A DNA stretch of 33,396 nt from Bigelowiella natans CCMP2755 (taxonomy: Eukaryota; Cercozoa; Chlorarachniophyceae). The position numbers and the translations under genes were made by a program. Shown here piece by piece: positions 1-12,341 of this stretch. The DNA is taken from the NCBI GenBank assembly GCA_000320545.1, contig ADNK01000622.1:1-33396 (forward strand), given 5' to 3'. The number at the start of each line of letters is the position of its first letter. Position 1 is the stretch's first letter. Below the pieces are notes generated by a model. It did no database searches. It had not been told where the DNA came from and was given only the letters and a program-made list of their open reading frames with translations.

Positions 1-28
1 GTGTGTGTGTGTGTGTGTGTGTGTGTGT
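1..28. repeat. (GT)n dinucleotide array at window edge
   Basis: Fourteen uninterrupted GT units, cut by the window start. It lies on the intron side of the last visible exon of the minus-strand gene that leaves the window here. Confidence 0.95.
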
Positions 29-1642
29 CGCATTCACGATATGCGACGAAGTAGTGAGTCGTCTACTAATACTACCTCTTCCGTGGCAGTTGTAAGAAAA
101 TGCTGGAGAGTTATTCCTTCGAGACCATTAGGTATATACTTCCTAAGTGATGATGATGATGGTGATGATAATGTGATAGCAGCACGATAATATCATTGTG
201 GAGGAGGTGAAAATAGTAGTAATAGTCGTAATAGTAAGTAACAATGAAGATCATCATAATTTTTTTTTTTTTCTTCTTCTTCATAGTACCCTACCTACCT
301 AGCTACCTACCTTTTCTCCCACTTCCAATAAGATGAATCAACCTCGCTGATAGACGCAACCCTGTGACGTAATTTCTTACAGAAATCAAGAAGAAGAAGA
401 AGAAGAAGAAGAAGAAGAAGAAGAAAGAGAAGGAGTAAACAAACAAAAACTGATGATTCAGTGCTAATAATAATATGTGTTTAGGTATGAATGCATGCAT
501 CAATGGCCACGAGCAGCACAGCGACCCACAAAACCACCTTCTTCTTCTTCTTCTTCTTCTTCTTCTTCTTCTTCTTCTTCACAACCTACCACTCGTGGGT
601 CAACACCACCATTATCATCATGATGCTGTTGATAGATATCATCATCATTATCATCCTGACGACGATGATGCCTCTTCAGCCATTTAAGCCTGCACATTCC
701 TTCACCTACAAGGAATCTAAGGGATAAGGGAACAAGGGGGAGGAGGAGGAGGAGGAGAACTGATCAACGGTTGTGATAATTAGTCGTAGGAAATTATGAA
801 GGCACATACATACATAGATACATACATACATGCGTACATTATGATTGCAGTTATGATTGCAACGGGGAGATGAAAATATGCCAGAACGAGAGCGCAGAGT
901 ACTCGGATAATCATTCTCATTTGTTCCTGATCACGATATGGTGATATACAACAAAATGAAGGAGGAGATATTATGTGTCAGAGGAGTAGGAAGAGAATAA
1001 TGAAAATATGAGTACATTGTTCTTTTCCAGGATGAATGTCTCCTTGTCATATTGCTCTTCTCTTTCTCTTTGTCCTGATACTAGATGTTTCGCCTAAAGG
1101 TTGTTGTCATAACGTTGAATTGTTGCTGTTGTTCTGTTGGCGTAGTTTCCCTGCTGTATTCCTCCTAATGCCCTTCAATCACTCTACCTGGACTATAGCA
1201 CGATGCACAGGCCGAAAATCCTTCATCGGTTCCTTCATCTACAAGTTGTCATCAAACATTAGTTTTTGGTAGCGTGCATCGCCGTGTAGTGGTACAGCAT
1301 TGGCAGAAGCAGCAGCAGCAGCAACAGTGATTTAGGCAGCACATGAATGAGGAATGGCAACCCTAAGCGATAGACTCTCAAAAAACTGATTCTGTAGTTC
1401 CAAGAAGGTTGTTTCCTGAAAAGAGACAACATCGTCACTATTGCATAAACACCGCTTGAGAACGTGATAAGAAGGCATGATATATATCTATATATAATTA
1501 CCTTTCCCCGGGGGAGATATCTGCCAAAATCAAGCCTTCGCAAGCTAAGAACAGCATCACTATAATCATCATTCACACCGCTACACCATCATATCATGCT
1601 ACACTTTATCTAAAACGTGATAATTTTATTCTCTTCGATCGT

Positions 1643-1679
<37 letters not shown>

Positions 1680-1778
1680 GATCGAGTTCTTTTTCCCGGA
1701 GGTCCATATTGTAACTTTCGTGATCAAGTCAACAGCTCTAGTGCTCATTACAGCCTCCCTGTGATAAAACGATGACAT
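1..1778 (-). CDS. Unrecognised multi-exon gene, 5' part (runs off left edge)
   Basis: I do not recognise this protein. The chosen start is the ATG at 1778, preceded in frame by a TAA. The exon chain on the minus strand is 1778-1678, 1580-1502, 1415-1343, 1238-1188, 1080-1016 and a possible micro-exon 926-903. After an unresolved gap come 375-311 and 142-76. Phases fit exactly at every junction of the first five exons (2, 0, 1, 1, 0) and between the last two (2). The predicted protein starts MSSFYHREAVMSTRAVDLIT. Later segments include LRRLDFGRYLPRGK, GQREREEQYDKETFILEK and SSYWKWEKRKYIPNGLEGIT. It is soluble-looking, with charged helical stretches and no signal peptide or membrane segment. 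Intron 1 begins directly with a (GT)n array. A second frame is also open through exons 2-5 and could start with a signal-peptide-like MMIIVMLFLACEGLILADI. I prefer the first frame because the upstream exon joins it in phase. Confidence 0.6.
387..425. repeat. (GAA)n trinucleotide array
   Basis: About thirteen GAA units just upstream (on the minus strand) of the exon 375-311. On that strand it reads TTC/CTT, so it serves as the pyrimidine tract before the 3' splice site. Confidence 0.9.
538..580. repeat. (CTT)n trinucleotide array
   Basis: About fourteen CTT units inside the unresolved intronic stretch of the left-hand gene. The poly-Leu, poly-Phe and poly-Glu open frames here are products of the array, not genes. 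Confidence 0.95.
1644..1677. repeat. (AC)n array forming a 5' splice site
   Basis: On the minus strand this is (GT)17 and it starts at the exact first base of intron 1 (exon ends at 1678), so the 5' splice-site GT is the first repeat unit. Confidence 0.9.
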
Positions 1779-2620
1779 CGTTTCTCCTAATACTGATTAT
1801 TGATTTTCCAGTAGAAAGTCTGAACATCTACTCGCTACTACTTACTAACTGACAATACAACGACAACGATGCAGTGAGGATATTCTGCCACTACCACTAC
1901 TACTACTACTACTACTACTATGCTGCTACATCTGCAAGTACCTCTGATTCTCGAAAAGCGTGAAAATAAGCTGCTTTCCAACAAAAGTGCAGAATCGGCA
2001 AAAGGATATCACATGCCGAAATATCTAGTAGGGAACATTGCAAGGTACAATCAGCAAGGGCCTCGCCAGCATTCAAAAAACTGTACGTACGTCATATTGA
2101 AGGGTGATAACACAAATCTCATTTAGTGGGACATTGGAAGGTAAGAGGTCGGAACAGCCTTCGCACTTAGAATTATAGTGTTGAGTTGATCAGATTGCCA
2201 ATTTCTAGAAATGATCAATGATCATGCTCGGATGAAGAAGTTAAGATTTTACTTTAAGAAGCGGGTGGTTGTCCAAAGGATCGCAACTTCTATTAGCAGT
2301 GCCGGTCTTTCTCTTAGACAGCTTTTCCCTTGCAGTCATGAGACCCACCCGCCCTCTTCGATCGTCAGGAAGGGGGGTGTTCCAACAACTGGAAACAGGA
2401 AGGAGCTTGCAAGAGAGAAGGGCGTCAGAGCGAAGATTGACTCTCTGCACGCAGAGTGTTGTGTGACATAGATATTAGCCGCATAATTTTTGGTCTTATG
2501 TTTCATCACAGGCGGGAAGTTGTTGCAGGGTGTTGTAGAATCATTTTGAGCAAAGATCAATGGGATGTTCTTTGATGATTTGTTCGCACGCACTTGTTCA
2601 TGTTCAGTGTGCATGTCAAC
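1779..2620. other. Region without a convincing gene
   Basis: This holds the upstream side of the left-hand gene, a short (ACT)n array at about 1898-1920, and open frames of 65-92 codons on both strands that I cannot tie to splice sites or a family. Two similar 22-base stretches occur near 2025-2046 and 2123-2144. Microsatellites thin out from about 2.1 kb toward the island that follows. Confidence 0.5.
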
Positions 2621-2828
2621 GCATCTCCTTTGGTTTCACATTCGAAGGAAGTCCTAGGAAGTCATCATCATGGTCCTGAAGTTGGTGAAGTAGATCAGCC
2701 GGCACAAAAGACAATGATGAAACTAGGAATGGAGGAGTGGCCAGAATGATGCCATTCTTGATTCCTTCCTTTTTGTTTCACCAGTCAGTTCTTGCTAGCC
2801 CACCAAAGTTGATTCGAGGCACAGTTTT

Positions 2829-2913
2829 CAGTCCTCACTGAAGCCAGTTCGAGGCACTGCATTTCGCACACCATTTCGCACACTGCTGCAAGTGTCTTGT
2901 CACACTTTGGAAG
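2829..2913 (+). repeat. Imperfect direct repeat, copy 1
   Basis: Starts cagtcctcactgaagccag, includes gaggcactgcatttcgcaca, and ends at cacactttggaag. It matches 3151-3220 in the same order with substitutions and small gaps. Confidence 0.75.
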
Positions 2914-3150
2914 TGTGGTTTTTCATCATTGTTCTCATGGGTCAGAACCAAAAGAGAAAGAGTTGCACGCAGGCGAGCCATGCCAGCATGTCCCAAAGCC
3001 AGCCTCACACTCTGCACTGGACAGAGGTCTGCTTCTGGGTCAGAACGGACGCGTTGCGTCGCCGTCACACTGCCGGCAGTCGTGCTGCTTCTTTCCAGCC
3101 TTCGTGCCAATTGCTTGCTCAAGTCGCACTGGTTTCACCAGTCTAGCAGT

Positions 3151-3220
3151 CAGTCCTCGCTGCACTCAGCTTGAAGGCACTGCGTTTCGCACATTGCAAG
3201 TTTCGTGCAACACTTTGGAA
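3151..3220 (+). repeat. Imperfect direct repeat, copy 2
   Basis: Starts cagtcctcgctgcactcag, includes gaaggcactgcgtttcgcac, and ends at caacactttggaa. It lies about 320 bases after copy 1, suggesting a tandem duplication inside island 1 that has since diverged. Confidence 0.75.
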
Positions 3221-3405
3221 ACACCAGTTCATCGTCAAAGTTTCTTCCTTTGCCTGTTCTTTCGAAGTGGTCCAATGCCGACGACCGCATTTGCAAAGTG
3301 TTGTGTTGAAGTTCGAAACAAGGACACGTGAGGAGTTCTGGAGTTTGGTCACTGTGCAGTCGTCGTGCTCCAGTGCGTTCATGTTCTGCTCGATCTGTCG
3401 CTGCC

Positions 3406-3627
3406 ATGCACGTGGAGCTCGCGGATCCGAAAAGCGAGACGCGTGACATGTGGATCGAGGCTTCACCTCGCGAATCCAAGGAAGTCATGAAATTCTTCAG
3501 CTGCACGTCCCAATTTTTCATTTCACATTGGCACACCGAGATGCACGACTGTGCTGGCTTTTCGACGCATCCAAGACTAGTTCATGCGCGCAGCGTTTCG
3601 TGTGCACAACAAGTCAAACCATGCTAG
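3406..3627 (+). pseudogene. Coding-like open frame in island 1
   Basis: The frame runs 73 codons from an ATG and starts MHVELADPKSETRDMWIEAS. The third codon position is mostly C or G, whereas the spliced host genes use many A/T-ended codons. The C-terminal half has several His and Cys residues but no motif I recognise. The frame is open further upstream to 3328. It is probably a remnant of a longer element-encoded protein. Nothing confirms expression. Confidence 0.35.
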
Positions 3628-4022
3628 CATGCTAGCGCTGTGCGATGCCAAGGTGGATGCACATGCCATGTGTTGGTTGTTGATGATGCGGGATCATCGA
3701 CTTTGCCAATGCGGTTGCACACTCACTGTCTGAGTTTTGACTTCAATGCAACTTTCATGATGAAGCTACTTTTTTTTCGACAATTTCAATGGAGATCTGC
3801 TCCACTTTCTCGTTGGGGTCTTTTTCTCCTGAACGCAGAACACAAAAAAAATTCCATTGTTAGCAGTGTTGCATCTTTCTCATGATGCATCCAAGATTCT
3901 CATGATTGAGCATGAGTCTCACAGGTCTAGAGGTGCCAACCCTGATGCCACTCACTGCACAACGTTGCAGCTAATGCGAAATTGCTCAACGCAATTGTGA
4001 AAAAAAACATGGGTCTGCAAGA

Positions 4023-4521
4023 TCACACCAAATCTGATTTGTTCTTTTGCTCTCGTTTCCGTCGTTTTTCAATGTCTCTTCCAAGACGGTCCTGCCGTGA
4101 ATAGTGAGCACATGGCAGACAAAAAATGCAATGGAAGTGGCACAGAAGGAGAGCAAAAAAAAGAGGAAATGAGAGTGAGTATTTGAGAAAGGAAAATGAA
4201 ACGAGAAAGAAAATGGTAAGGAAATTGATTACGAACATTTGTAGAAATGAACGAATGGGGTGAATGGCACCACAATTCATACAAAGACAATTGAATTCAA
4301 ATTTGTACCTCAAAGCTTCCGAGAGATTTCGCTAATTTTTTGCTGGTATTGGTAATCTCTGGTTGAAAATTGGTCACAGGCTTATCTGGACTTTTTGCAT
4401 TTTTTGCTGCTCTTTTCTGGATATCCCTCGCCAAACGTTCCTCAAAACTCTGGAAGTATGCGATTGCATTAAAAATGTATGGCAAAACCGGCAATAGCTC
4501 AGGATCAGTGGTCAAAGGCAT
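4023..4521 (-). CDS. Small two-exon basic protein with an internal repeat
   Basis: Exon 1 is 4521-4309 and exon 2 is 4091-4023, joined in phase 0, giving 93 residues ending in TGA. The start ATG at 4521 follows an in-frame TGA four codons upstream. The 3' splice site is acggcag/GACC. Exon 1 contains SFEERLARDIQKRAAKNAK. The exon junction recreates SFEDRLGRDIEKRRKREQK, so the same motif occurs twice, once inside exon 1 and once across the junction. This strongly supports the splice and suggests a duplicated charged helix. The C-terminal half is very rich in Lys and Arg, compatible with nucleic-acid binding or a nuclear location (inference). The intron has no microsatellite, unlike most here. 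I do not recognise the family. It starts about 240 bases after the likely stop of the large upstream gene on the same strand. Confidence 0.6.
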
Positions 4522-4758
4522 GTTGAAAAATCATGGTTGATGTAAAATACATTCATGAAGGCATACCACCATCCAAATATACCTTACGGTAAAATATGAA
4601 CGAGAACATTTCAGTAACACGCAGCAGTAGCATCGCAGAAGACGTGCAAAATTATATCTTACACTGACGCTACTACAGTCATGTCGTAGCAGTAGTAGTG
4701 GTGGTGGTGGTAGTGGTGGTGGTGCGTTGATGATGAAGATTCACGCAGTATGCTCTGC

Positions 4759-6969
4759 TTACTCTGTCTTGATATCAAACAGAGTGATACTAAGCTTGTT
4801 GTTAGGGGGAGAATCATCATTTTTGTAATGATCCTTCCTTCCCTACAAATATACTTATATATATATACCACCTCTTTGATGCGAGCTGAGTAACTTGAAT
4901 TTGTTCGAGGCTGATAATGATTAAAAGAGTGAATCGAGAGCATTGTGTAAGAAACAAACAAAAGATGAAGTTGCAGCACGTGTACATCCCTTCACTAATT
5001 CTTTCTTTTACCGAGAACGAATGTTGCTGGTCTGTCAGTTGCCTCATCTTTCCTCTCTTTTCTTCCCTTAACTTGAGATCTCTAAGAAGCATAATGAATT
5101 ATAAATAAGAAGAAAGTTAATAGTAACTAAATTAGAAATTACCAAAAATTACCAGCTTAATACCCAGGTTTTACTACAAAGCTATTTTGCATAGTAAGCT
5201 TTGGTCCGATCTGCCACCCCTCCCCTGCCTTTTCTCCCCCCCCCCCCTCCTCTCTTAGATTGATCTTGACTCTAAATTGATTTAATTTTCTGCGTTTCTT
5301 CCGTAGTTCTAACGATGCTACGGAGAGAGCGTGATTATCAGCACCTTCTTAGTCTTTCCTGGAAATGGAGACCTTGCACCACCTGCAGTGTAGCGAGAAA
5401 GGAGATAAATGTACAGCAATACCATCATTACGATTGACGTCCAAGAACAACAGCAGCAGCAGCAGCAGCAACAACAAGAAAAACGACGACATTGTCTAGC
5501 AATGCTGAAAATAGTTTTTTAATATCTATCGAGTGCGACATTAGTACCTCATGCATGCAACGCACAGGCATAAAATGCGTTCTAACCTCTCGTTGAAATA
5601 ATTATTTTCACATCGTCATCATCATCAACAAGAAGAAGAAGAAGAAGAAGAAAGACCACCTTGCTGTTCTTTTCTCGATTGGATAGCTGGGGTTCAAATG
5701 ACTCACAATCCGAGTAGTTGCTACCATTATCTACAGAAAGAGAATTCATCATTATTAAATAAGTAGCAGTGGTAACAACGACGATGATGATGCTGATGAT
5801 GATGACAACGGGTACTTCCAACTATTTTTTATGAGTTGAATATTGCTTTTTCCCCCAAATTCTTCTACTGCTTCTAGAATTTAAATTACTTCGTATTGTC
5901 TCTCGCCTTCGCTCAACAAATAATCTGAATTAAAAACCAAAAGATGGAGAAACAATACTTCGTAAACATTTTTGTGTGTAGAGATGCATCATCATCATCA
6001 TCATCATTAGCAGCAGCAGCAGCACCACCACCACCTAGCTGTAGCACGATGGCGTTGGTAGTGTAATTAAAAATAAACGAATAAGCAGGGAGTATGATTA
6101 ATTTGTCAGTAAGTAGTAGCAGTAGTAGTAGTAGTAGTAGTAGTAGAAGTAGTTGTTGTTGTTGCTGTAGGAGGAGAATCCTCCCCTCTTCCCCCTCTTA
6201 AAATTCATCGTAAAATCAATGTGATCGTTGAGAAAGTGTGCGCCCTCCATATCCCCCCCCCGTACTGGATGTTCTCTTGCAGCCTTTCATTAAGACCAAC
6301 ACCTTTATCCTCTATGATTTTCTGGGTACCCTATAGATTAATTAACAAATACACACTTGAGCATTGAGCACACATTTCAATATTTCAAATTTAAGGACAC
6401 TAAGGTACTTAATTCTTCTCTTCTACTCAAACAATATCCCCCACTCATCATCATCATCATCATCACCTTACAAACAAAGGGTGAGAATGTGAGCTGTTCT
6501 TCCGCCGGTGTCACCACACCTGCCCGACTTTGTTGCTGTTGCTGATAGATTGTACAATGTAATATACAACAATTCATCAGTAGCGAAATTGAAACTTTGA
6601 TTAACTTGTACGTTTTGAGATGGGGATGGCTCTAACGACTTCCTCATATTGTGATTATATACCTTTGACCCTAGGAGACGACGACTACGTGGGTTATCTA
6701 AAAGCCTTTGCTCAATTTCTGGGGGGAGAGATCTTATCTGCCAAATCAATCACCGTATCACCATCATATTTCTATTTCTAGTTCAAAGTTGCTGTTTGGC
6801 AATGAGGTATTATGTGTTTGACGTTCATTCAATCCTCCTTCTTTCCGTCTTCTTCCTCCTCCTCTAGTAGTAGTAGTTGATTTATTATAAAGCACTACCT
6901 ACCTCTATCTACATAGCTATTACAAAGAAATGGTTGCAGAACACACATTCATCACCACATCATATACTG

Positions 6970-7000
<31 letters not shown>

Positions 7001-8220
7001 CATCTTAGACGCCTTTACATGACGCTCAAATTCCTCTTGAAAATACTGATATATTGATGTAAATCAACAATCGTTGCAAGACAAGCACTGCTACTATAGA
7101 ATAGTGATAGAGTGATGTAAGTGTATGTCACTGTGAAGCGACTAATTCACTGATTGATGATACTTACTTAGGAACTAGCGCGCACACATTTTGCTACTTA
7201 CTTACTTGCTACGTCTATTATTCTAGTAAAAGATGTACACTACATCCATATTAAAACCTTACCATGACTAATGATATAATTATAACTAATGATACAATTA
7301 TAACTAATTGCAACAAACACCACTACTACTGTAACTGCTGCTTTATCTCCGCTTGTATTTTCGTGCGCGTGTGATAATGCAGTTGTTCTGTTATGATCAT
7401 TTAACCTCATCTGAAGACATATGCTTCTTAAGCTTGTTTATCTTTCTTCGTGGTTTGGCCAGTGAGTGCAAATGATCTGTTATTTAGTCACAAGGATGAT
7501 GACGATAATAGCGCTTCATAACAAATCAGCCAATAAATAAACACAAACAATTTATTGTTGCCTAAATACCAAACCCCAGCAGTTGTACATATATTATTAC
7601 TCTTTCAATAAATTTGAAGGAACGAGCAAGTTATATTGAATGAAAAACAATCAAAGCAGCAAGACATTACTATCATCAACCCATCGTGCATCGTACGTAC
7701 GTACGTACGTACTACCTAAATTTTCTGCTTTTGCTGATTTCTGAATAAAACATTAACAGAATATATATATATGAATTTATTTTACATTATTTCATATTGT
7801 TGTATATGTATGTGTAAATGTATATGTATATGTATATACGAAGTCCCTCTCTGTTTTTCTCTTTCCCACACAAACAAGAAGATAGATAGATAGAGAGAGA
7901 GAGAGAGTTAGGTTGTGAGGTCTTATGAGAAGAATCCTTATTCTTTGGTGTTGAGTGGTACCTTATCCTTATCTTGGATCATCCCATACATTCTTGAAAC
8001 CTTAGTCATCATCATCATCATTATTGTTATTACTATTAATTATTACTACTAGTGATGATAATAAGAAGACGGGCAATATTCACACACGTGTACACAAACA
8101 CACGCACACTGATACAAGGTGTCAAGTGGTGTCGCTGCTGCTATAAAGTTCTACTACCACTATTTCTAACCCCCCTCCATTTTCTAGTTAAGCAACGATA
8201 CAGGTGTGTTGTCGTCGTCG

Positions 8221-8252
<32 letters not shown>

Positions 8253-8289
8253 GCATGAGAAAGAATACTACAATCTCCTTCAGCACCAC

Positions 8290-8321
<32 letters not shown>

Positions 8322-9791
8322 GATGATGATGATGATGATGATGATTTACGAGTGTAGTTTGTGCAACTATGTAGTAGTAGTTGTTGTTATTGTTCTTCAT
8401 AAGCAAACACCTCTCGGTCAAAAGATTTCCTCCGGGATGATAGGAGCATTGTGCTGCCACCACCACTACTGCTCATGCTATTATTATTATTATTACTACT
8501 ACTACTACTACTACTGCCACTCTGCAAGAATACACACAAAAACAGAAAGACAATGATAATAGATCAAATATGATATGTTGTGAGTAGTGATAACATATTT
8601 GAATAGGCTGCAAGAGATAAACCCGAAAAGCACATTGTAGATAGATAAGCTACACAATTGTACTATGTGATTGATCATCATCATTATCGTCTCTATCATC
8701 ACAGATAAAACAAGCATTGGTGTAAAGACAGCGAAAAGAGAGCTTCTATTCATAATTTGGTGAGGACATAATCAGCACTACTACTACTAGTAGTAGTAGT
8801 AGTAGTAGTAGTAGTGGCAAAACATGAAATAATGAAAATACAAATCAAAGGAAATATCATATCGACAAGGACTCCACGTAGCGAGTTGGATATAAAATAT
8901 TAAATTGCTCATTGATGTGATAATAATGATGATATTCATCACGACCGCATTCGAGGGATGAGCTTGATTAGTAGTAGCAACAAAAGAAGTAGCAGAGGTA
9001 GCATTCGTTGAGCTCCGTACTTTATTTTCTTCGGCTGTCACCTGCGACATATCGCATTCATTTTTGATTTATCATTCATAATTTATAAATAATTCAATGT
9101 TAATTTTGCCATTTTCTATCTTTTGAGCAATTTCCAACACTAATATCCCTCCTCATCCTACCTCTCCTCCTCCCCATCATCATCATTCTCTTCACTGCTA
9201 CTATTGCTACTGCTACTACTACACAATACTTTCGCTACTATGGACTTTATATCTTCAGCCTTTAGACCTGGAATGGATGGTAGAAATAAGGGAAATAAGA
9301 ACAGCATAATCACCATTAAAGAAGCAAGTTTTTTATATGGGGAGGTTATGAAATAAAACATGATGAAACATCAGAACGTCTTTCCATTTATTTGAATTTA
9401 ACACGACGACGACAAATTTTTATTGACTTTAATATTATTTTCTCTTGAGTAGTTGTAGTACTATTGGAAGCACCACCTACCTAAACGTGCTGTAACTTCT
9501 CTCAGACCAAGAAAATCTTTTTTTCTCTTGTTCTTTTCTGCTGCTGCACTGTGTGTATGATGATGACCTCCTTCTCCACCACAACAACATATTGGCAGCA
9601 ATATCAACAAAATGACATAATACATTACATTAGAAGAGGGGGATATTATTAGGTGTTTATACAGAATAACATATGTACAACAACTACTACTACCACTACC
9701 ACTACTACTACCACTACTACTACATATACATTATAGGTATTATAACCCAATCACTCACACATGTAAGTAAAACAAGACGCATATACAACGA

Positions 9792-9865
<74 letters not shown>

Positions 9866-10265
9866 GTTTGTGCATGCGTGCATGTTCTTAGCTACAAACC
9901 AGATGAATTGGACGACGACTTGCGTGGTCCTCCTCTTCTATTGTCTTTGTTTTTTTTCTGATGGTTGATATATCATCACCACTGCTCAGTGAACAACTTT
10001 ATTTATCACAGCTGTTAATATTATTGTATTTATCATCATTAATTTTAGCTGTTGTTTATTTTATCATCATCATCATCATCATCATCACCTTTTTTGCAGA
10101 AGCTTGTTTTTTGGTCACTAAAAACTGCTGCTGTTGTTGATATGGTGATGAAGATGAAGTTCCCAACCGCTTCCTTTTGGTATTCGTTGTGAAAATATGC
10201 AACAACATCTATCAACCTACTCCGCTTGTTTTCGTTTTCAATAATCACTCATTTATGTAATAATA

Positions 10266-10317
<52 letters not shown>

Positions 10318-11219
10318 TGTGACATCCGAGAAAAGAGAAATCTGAGCATCATCTTAGCACATACTTACGATCTACACCAACAACATGCTGCTGCCGCTGC
10401 TATCACAACCAGCTTCACAAGCAACAACAACAACTACTACTACTACTACTACTACTATTGCTACTACTACCACTACTACTTATGGTATTGTTTTGTATTG
10501 TGTAATGCAAGTAAATTTGCATGTGTAAGCAGCAGCATACGAAGCACACCATGAAGAAGAAGAAGAAGAGGAAGAAGTAGTAGTAGTGACAAAAGGGGCC
10601 TTTTTCTTTCCTTTTAGATATAAAAAGAATAAGTATAAACCAACCAAATTGCAAGCAGCAGAATAGTAAACAAACACAGTTATTGCTTTAGTTGCTGAGT
10701 AGGTGGGATTTGGTGATGGTGATGAAAGATAGATAGATTCGTCTAGATAGTGATATATGATGATGATGATGATGATGGCACCTCCTTTTACACCACGTTG
10801 AGGAGGGGGAGGAGTCGTTAGATCATCATCAGTACGACGACCATGATCATCCTGATCATTATCTCCTCGCTGTTGTTGTTGTTGTTGTTGTTGTTGTTGA
10901 GCAGCCACGTCACCAGTAACTAGCATTCCACTTGCAGGACTAGTAGCAGTAGTAGTAGCAGCAGTAGTGGTATGATGATGATATGATGATATGATGATAT
11001 GATGATGATGAGAGCAGCCAAATGCCATACTGTATACATATCGTGGTAGTCGCACAACAGAATAAGTAGAGTACATTCTTGAGGTATTAAGAAAATGAAA
11101 GTTCTCATAATAATAAAAAAGCACCACCTCAATTCATGCACTATCATCATTACTACACAGGATGAAAGTGCTGCGATCTCTTCTGCAGAAGAGACTCTCT
11201 CTTAATTATTAATAATACG

Positions 11220-11286
<67 letters not shown>

Positions 11287-11687
11287 TCATCTTTTTAATA
11301 TGTTTCTCCTTTCTTTACTACAACGAGACGTGGAATAGGAATCGTCAAATGATGCATGCATGCACCACTTTTCATCAATCAATCAATCAAATGTTACCTG
11401 CTGCTATTTGCTGCTGCTGCTCCTCCAAACTGAGCGATGGCATTGAGCTGTATCTGCTGCATGCTTGGATCAGAACCTGCACAAAAACCATCGACAATAG
11501 ATGGGAATGGGAAGAAGAATAAATATAAGAAAAGAAAGAAATCACTACTCGTAGCCAATATTACAGGAGAAGCCAAACAAAATAACAAATGGCGACTAGA
11601 ATTTGGTAGTTGGTCTCGCTCTTATTGTGAACATCTGCCATCTTCGTCATCTCCGTTTCGCCTCTCTCTTTGTTTCAAGTTTGATGA

Positions 11688-11727
<40 letters not shown>

Positions 11728-11904
11728 TAATACTTCGAATTAGAACCATATCATCTTCCTCTTCCGTGTCAAAAGGAAGAAGAAGTAGATCATAAAATAT
11801 AAATGAAAGCTAGTAGTAGTAGTAGTGGGAAAAAGACAAAAAAGATAATAATTATGATGATGATGATGATGATGATACGACAATATATGTATCTATGGAA
11901 ATGT

Positions 11905-11973
<69 letters not shown>

Positions 11974-12306
11974 CATAATATATACACTATGGTATTATTA
12001 TTTCAGTATCAATGGCGTCAACTCTTCTTAAACTTAAATAGCAGCAAAGTCATAGTAGTAATTTACCTTGCATGAAGTTATTTACTTTCTTTGTCATTCG
12101 TGATTCCCAGTGCTCAAACTATGTGTTTACGGTGAAGAAAGAAGGGAAAATATGGAGACCATAGAAGGGAGGAGGAGGTGGTGGAGGAGGAGGAGGAGGA
12201 TATGTGCATAATAGCGAGTAGCGGCACGAGTCGGGCATTATCATTATCATCATCATCATCATCATCATCAAAATCGTAATGATGTGACAGACAAGCAGCC
12301 TAAGTC

Positions 12307-12341
<35 letters not shown>

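Larger units (their letters stand above)
2620..3990 (+). mobile_element. Island 1: probable decayed mobile or foreign element
   Basis: For about 1.4 kb there is no microsatellite array longer than a few units, although the flanks carry one every few hundred bases. Base composition is visibly more GC-balanced, with many TGCA and CACG words. Overlapping open frames of 80-140 codons exist on both strands. Those on plus favour C or G at the third codon position, unlike the host exons. An imperfect direct repeat lies inside. I see no terminal repeats, target-site duplication or recognisable transposase or polymerase motif, so the class is unknown. The style matches the larger island at 21.2-23.6 kb. 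An alternative is an ordinary GC-richer intergenic stretch. Confidence 0.45.
4759..8745 (-). other. Large gene, exon group 4 (3' end)
   Basis: Exons: 8745-8703, 8453-8411, 7992-7962, 7426-7406 (weak), 6737-6663, 6527-6476, 5730-5660, 5382-5345, 5081-5012, 4910-4872, 4794-4759. Phases agree at all junctions. The clearest coding segments are SLPPEIEQRLLDNPRSRRLL (6737-6663), NYSDCESFEPQLSNREKNSK (5730-5660) and DLKLREEKRGKMRQLTDQQ (5081-5012). The terminal exon ends LFDIKTE then TAA. That TAA overlaps a good 5' splice site (GTAAGC), and a 44-codon open exon at 4663-4531 could follow it in phase. I prefer the TAA as the stop because the alternative would end only 9 bases before the next gene start. 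The tail is Ser, Arg and Lys rich and probably disordered. Confidence 0.45.

Noticed and set aside
1036-1272. Plus-strand hydrophobic frame resembling a secreted peptide
   Set aside because: It is opposite the phase-consistent minus exons 1238-1188 and 1080-1016.
1920-2126. 68-codon plus-strand open frame
   Set aside because: It starts inside a trinucleotide array and has no splice partners or recognisable motif. Chance is sufficient.
4531-4663. Alternative last exon of the large gene (44 open codons)
   Set aside because: It would end 9 bases before the start codon of the next gene. The TAA at 4759 gives a more usual spacing.
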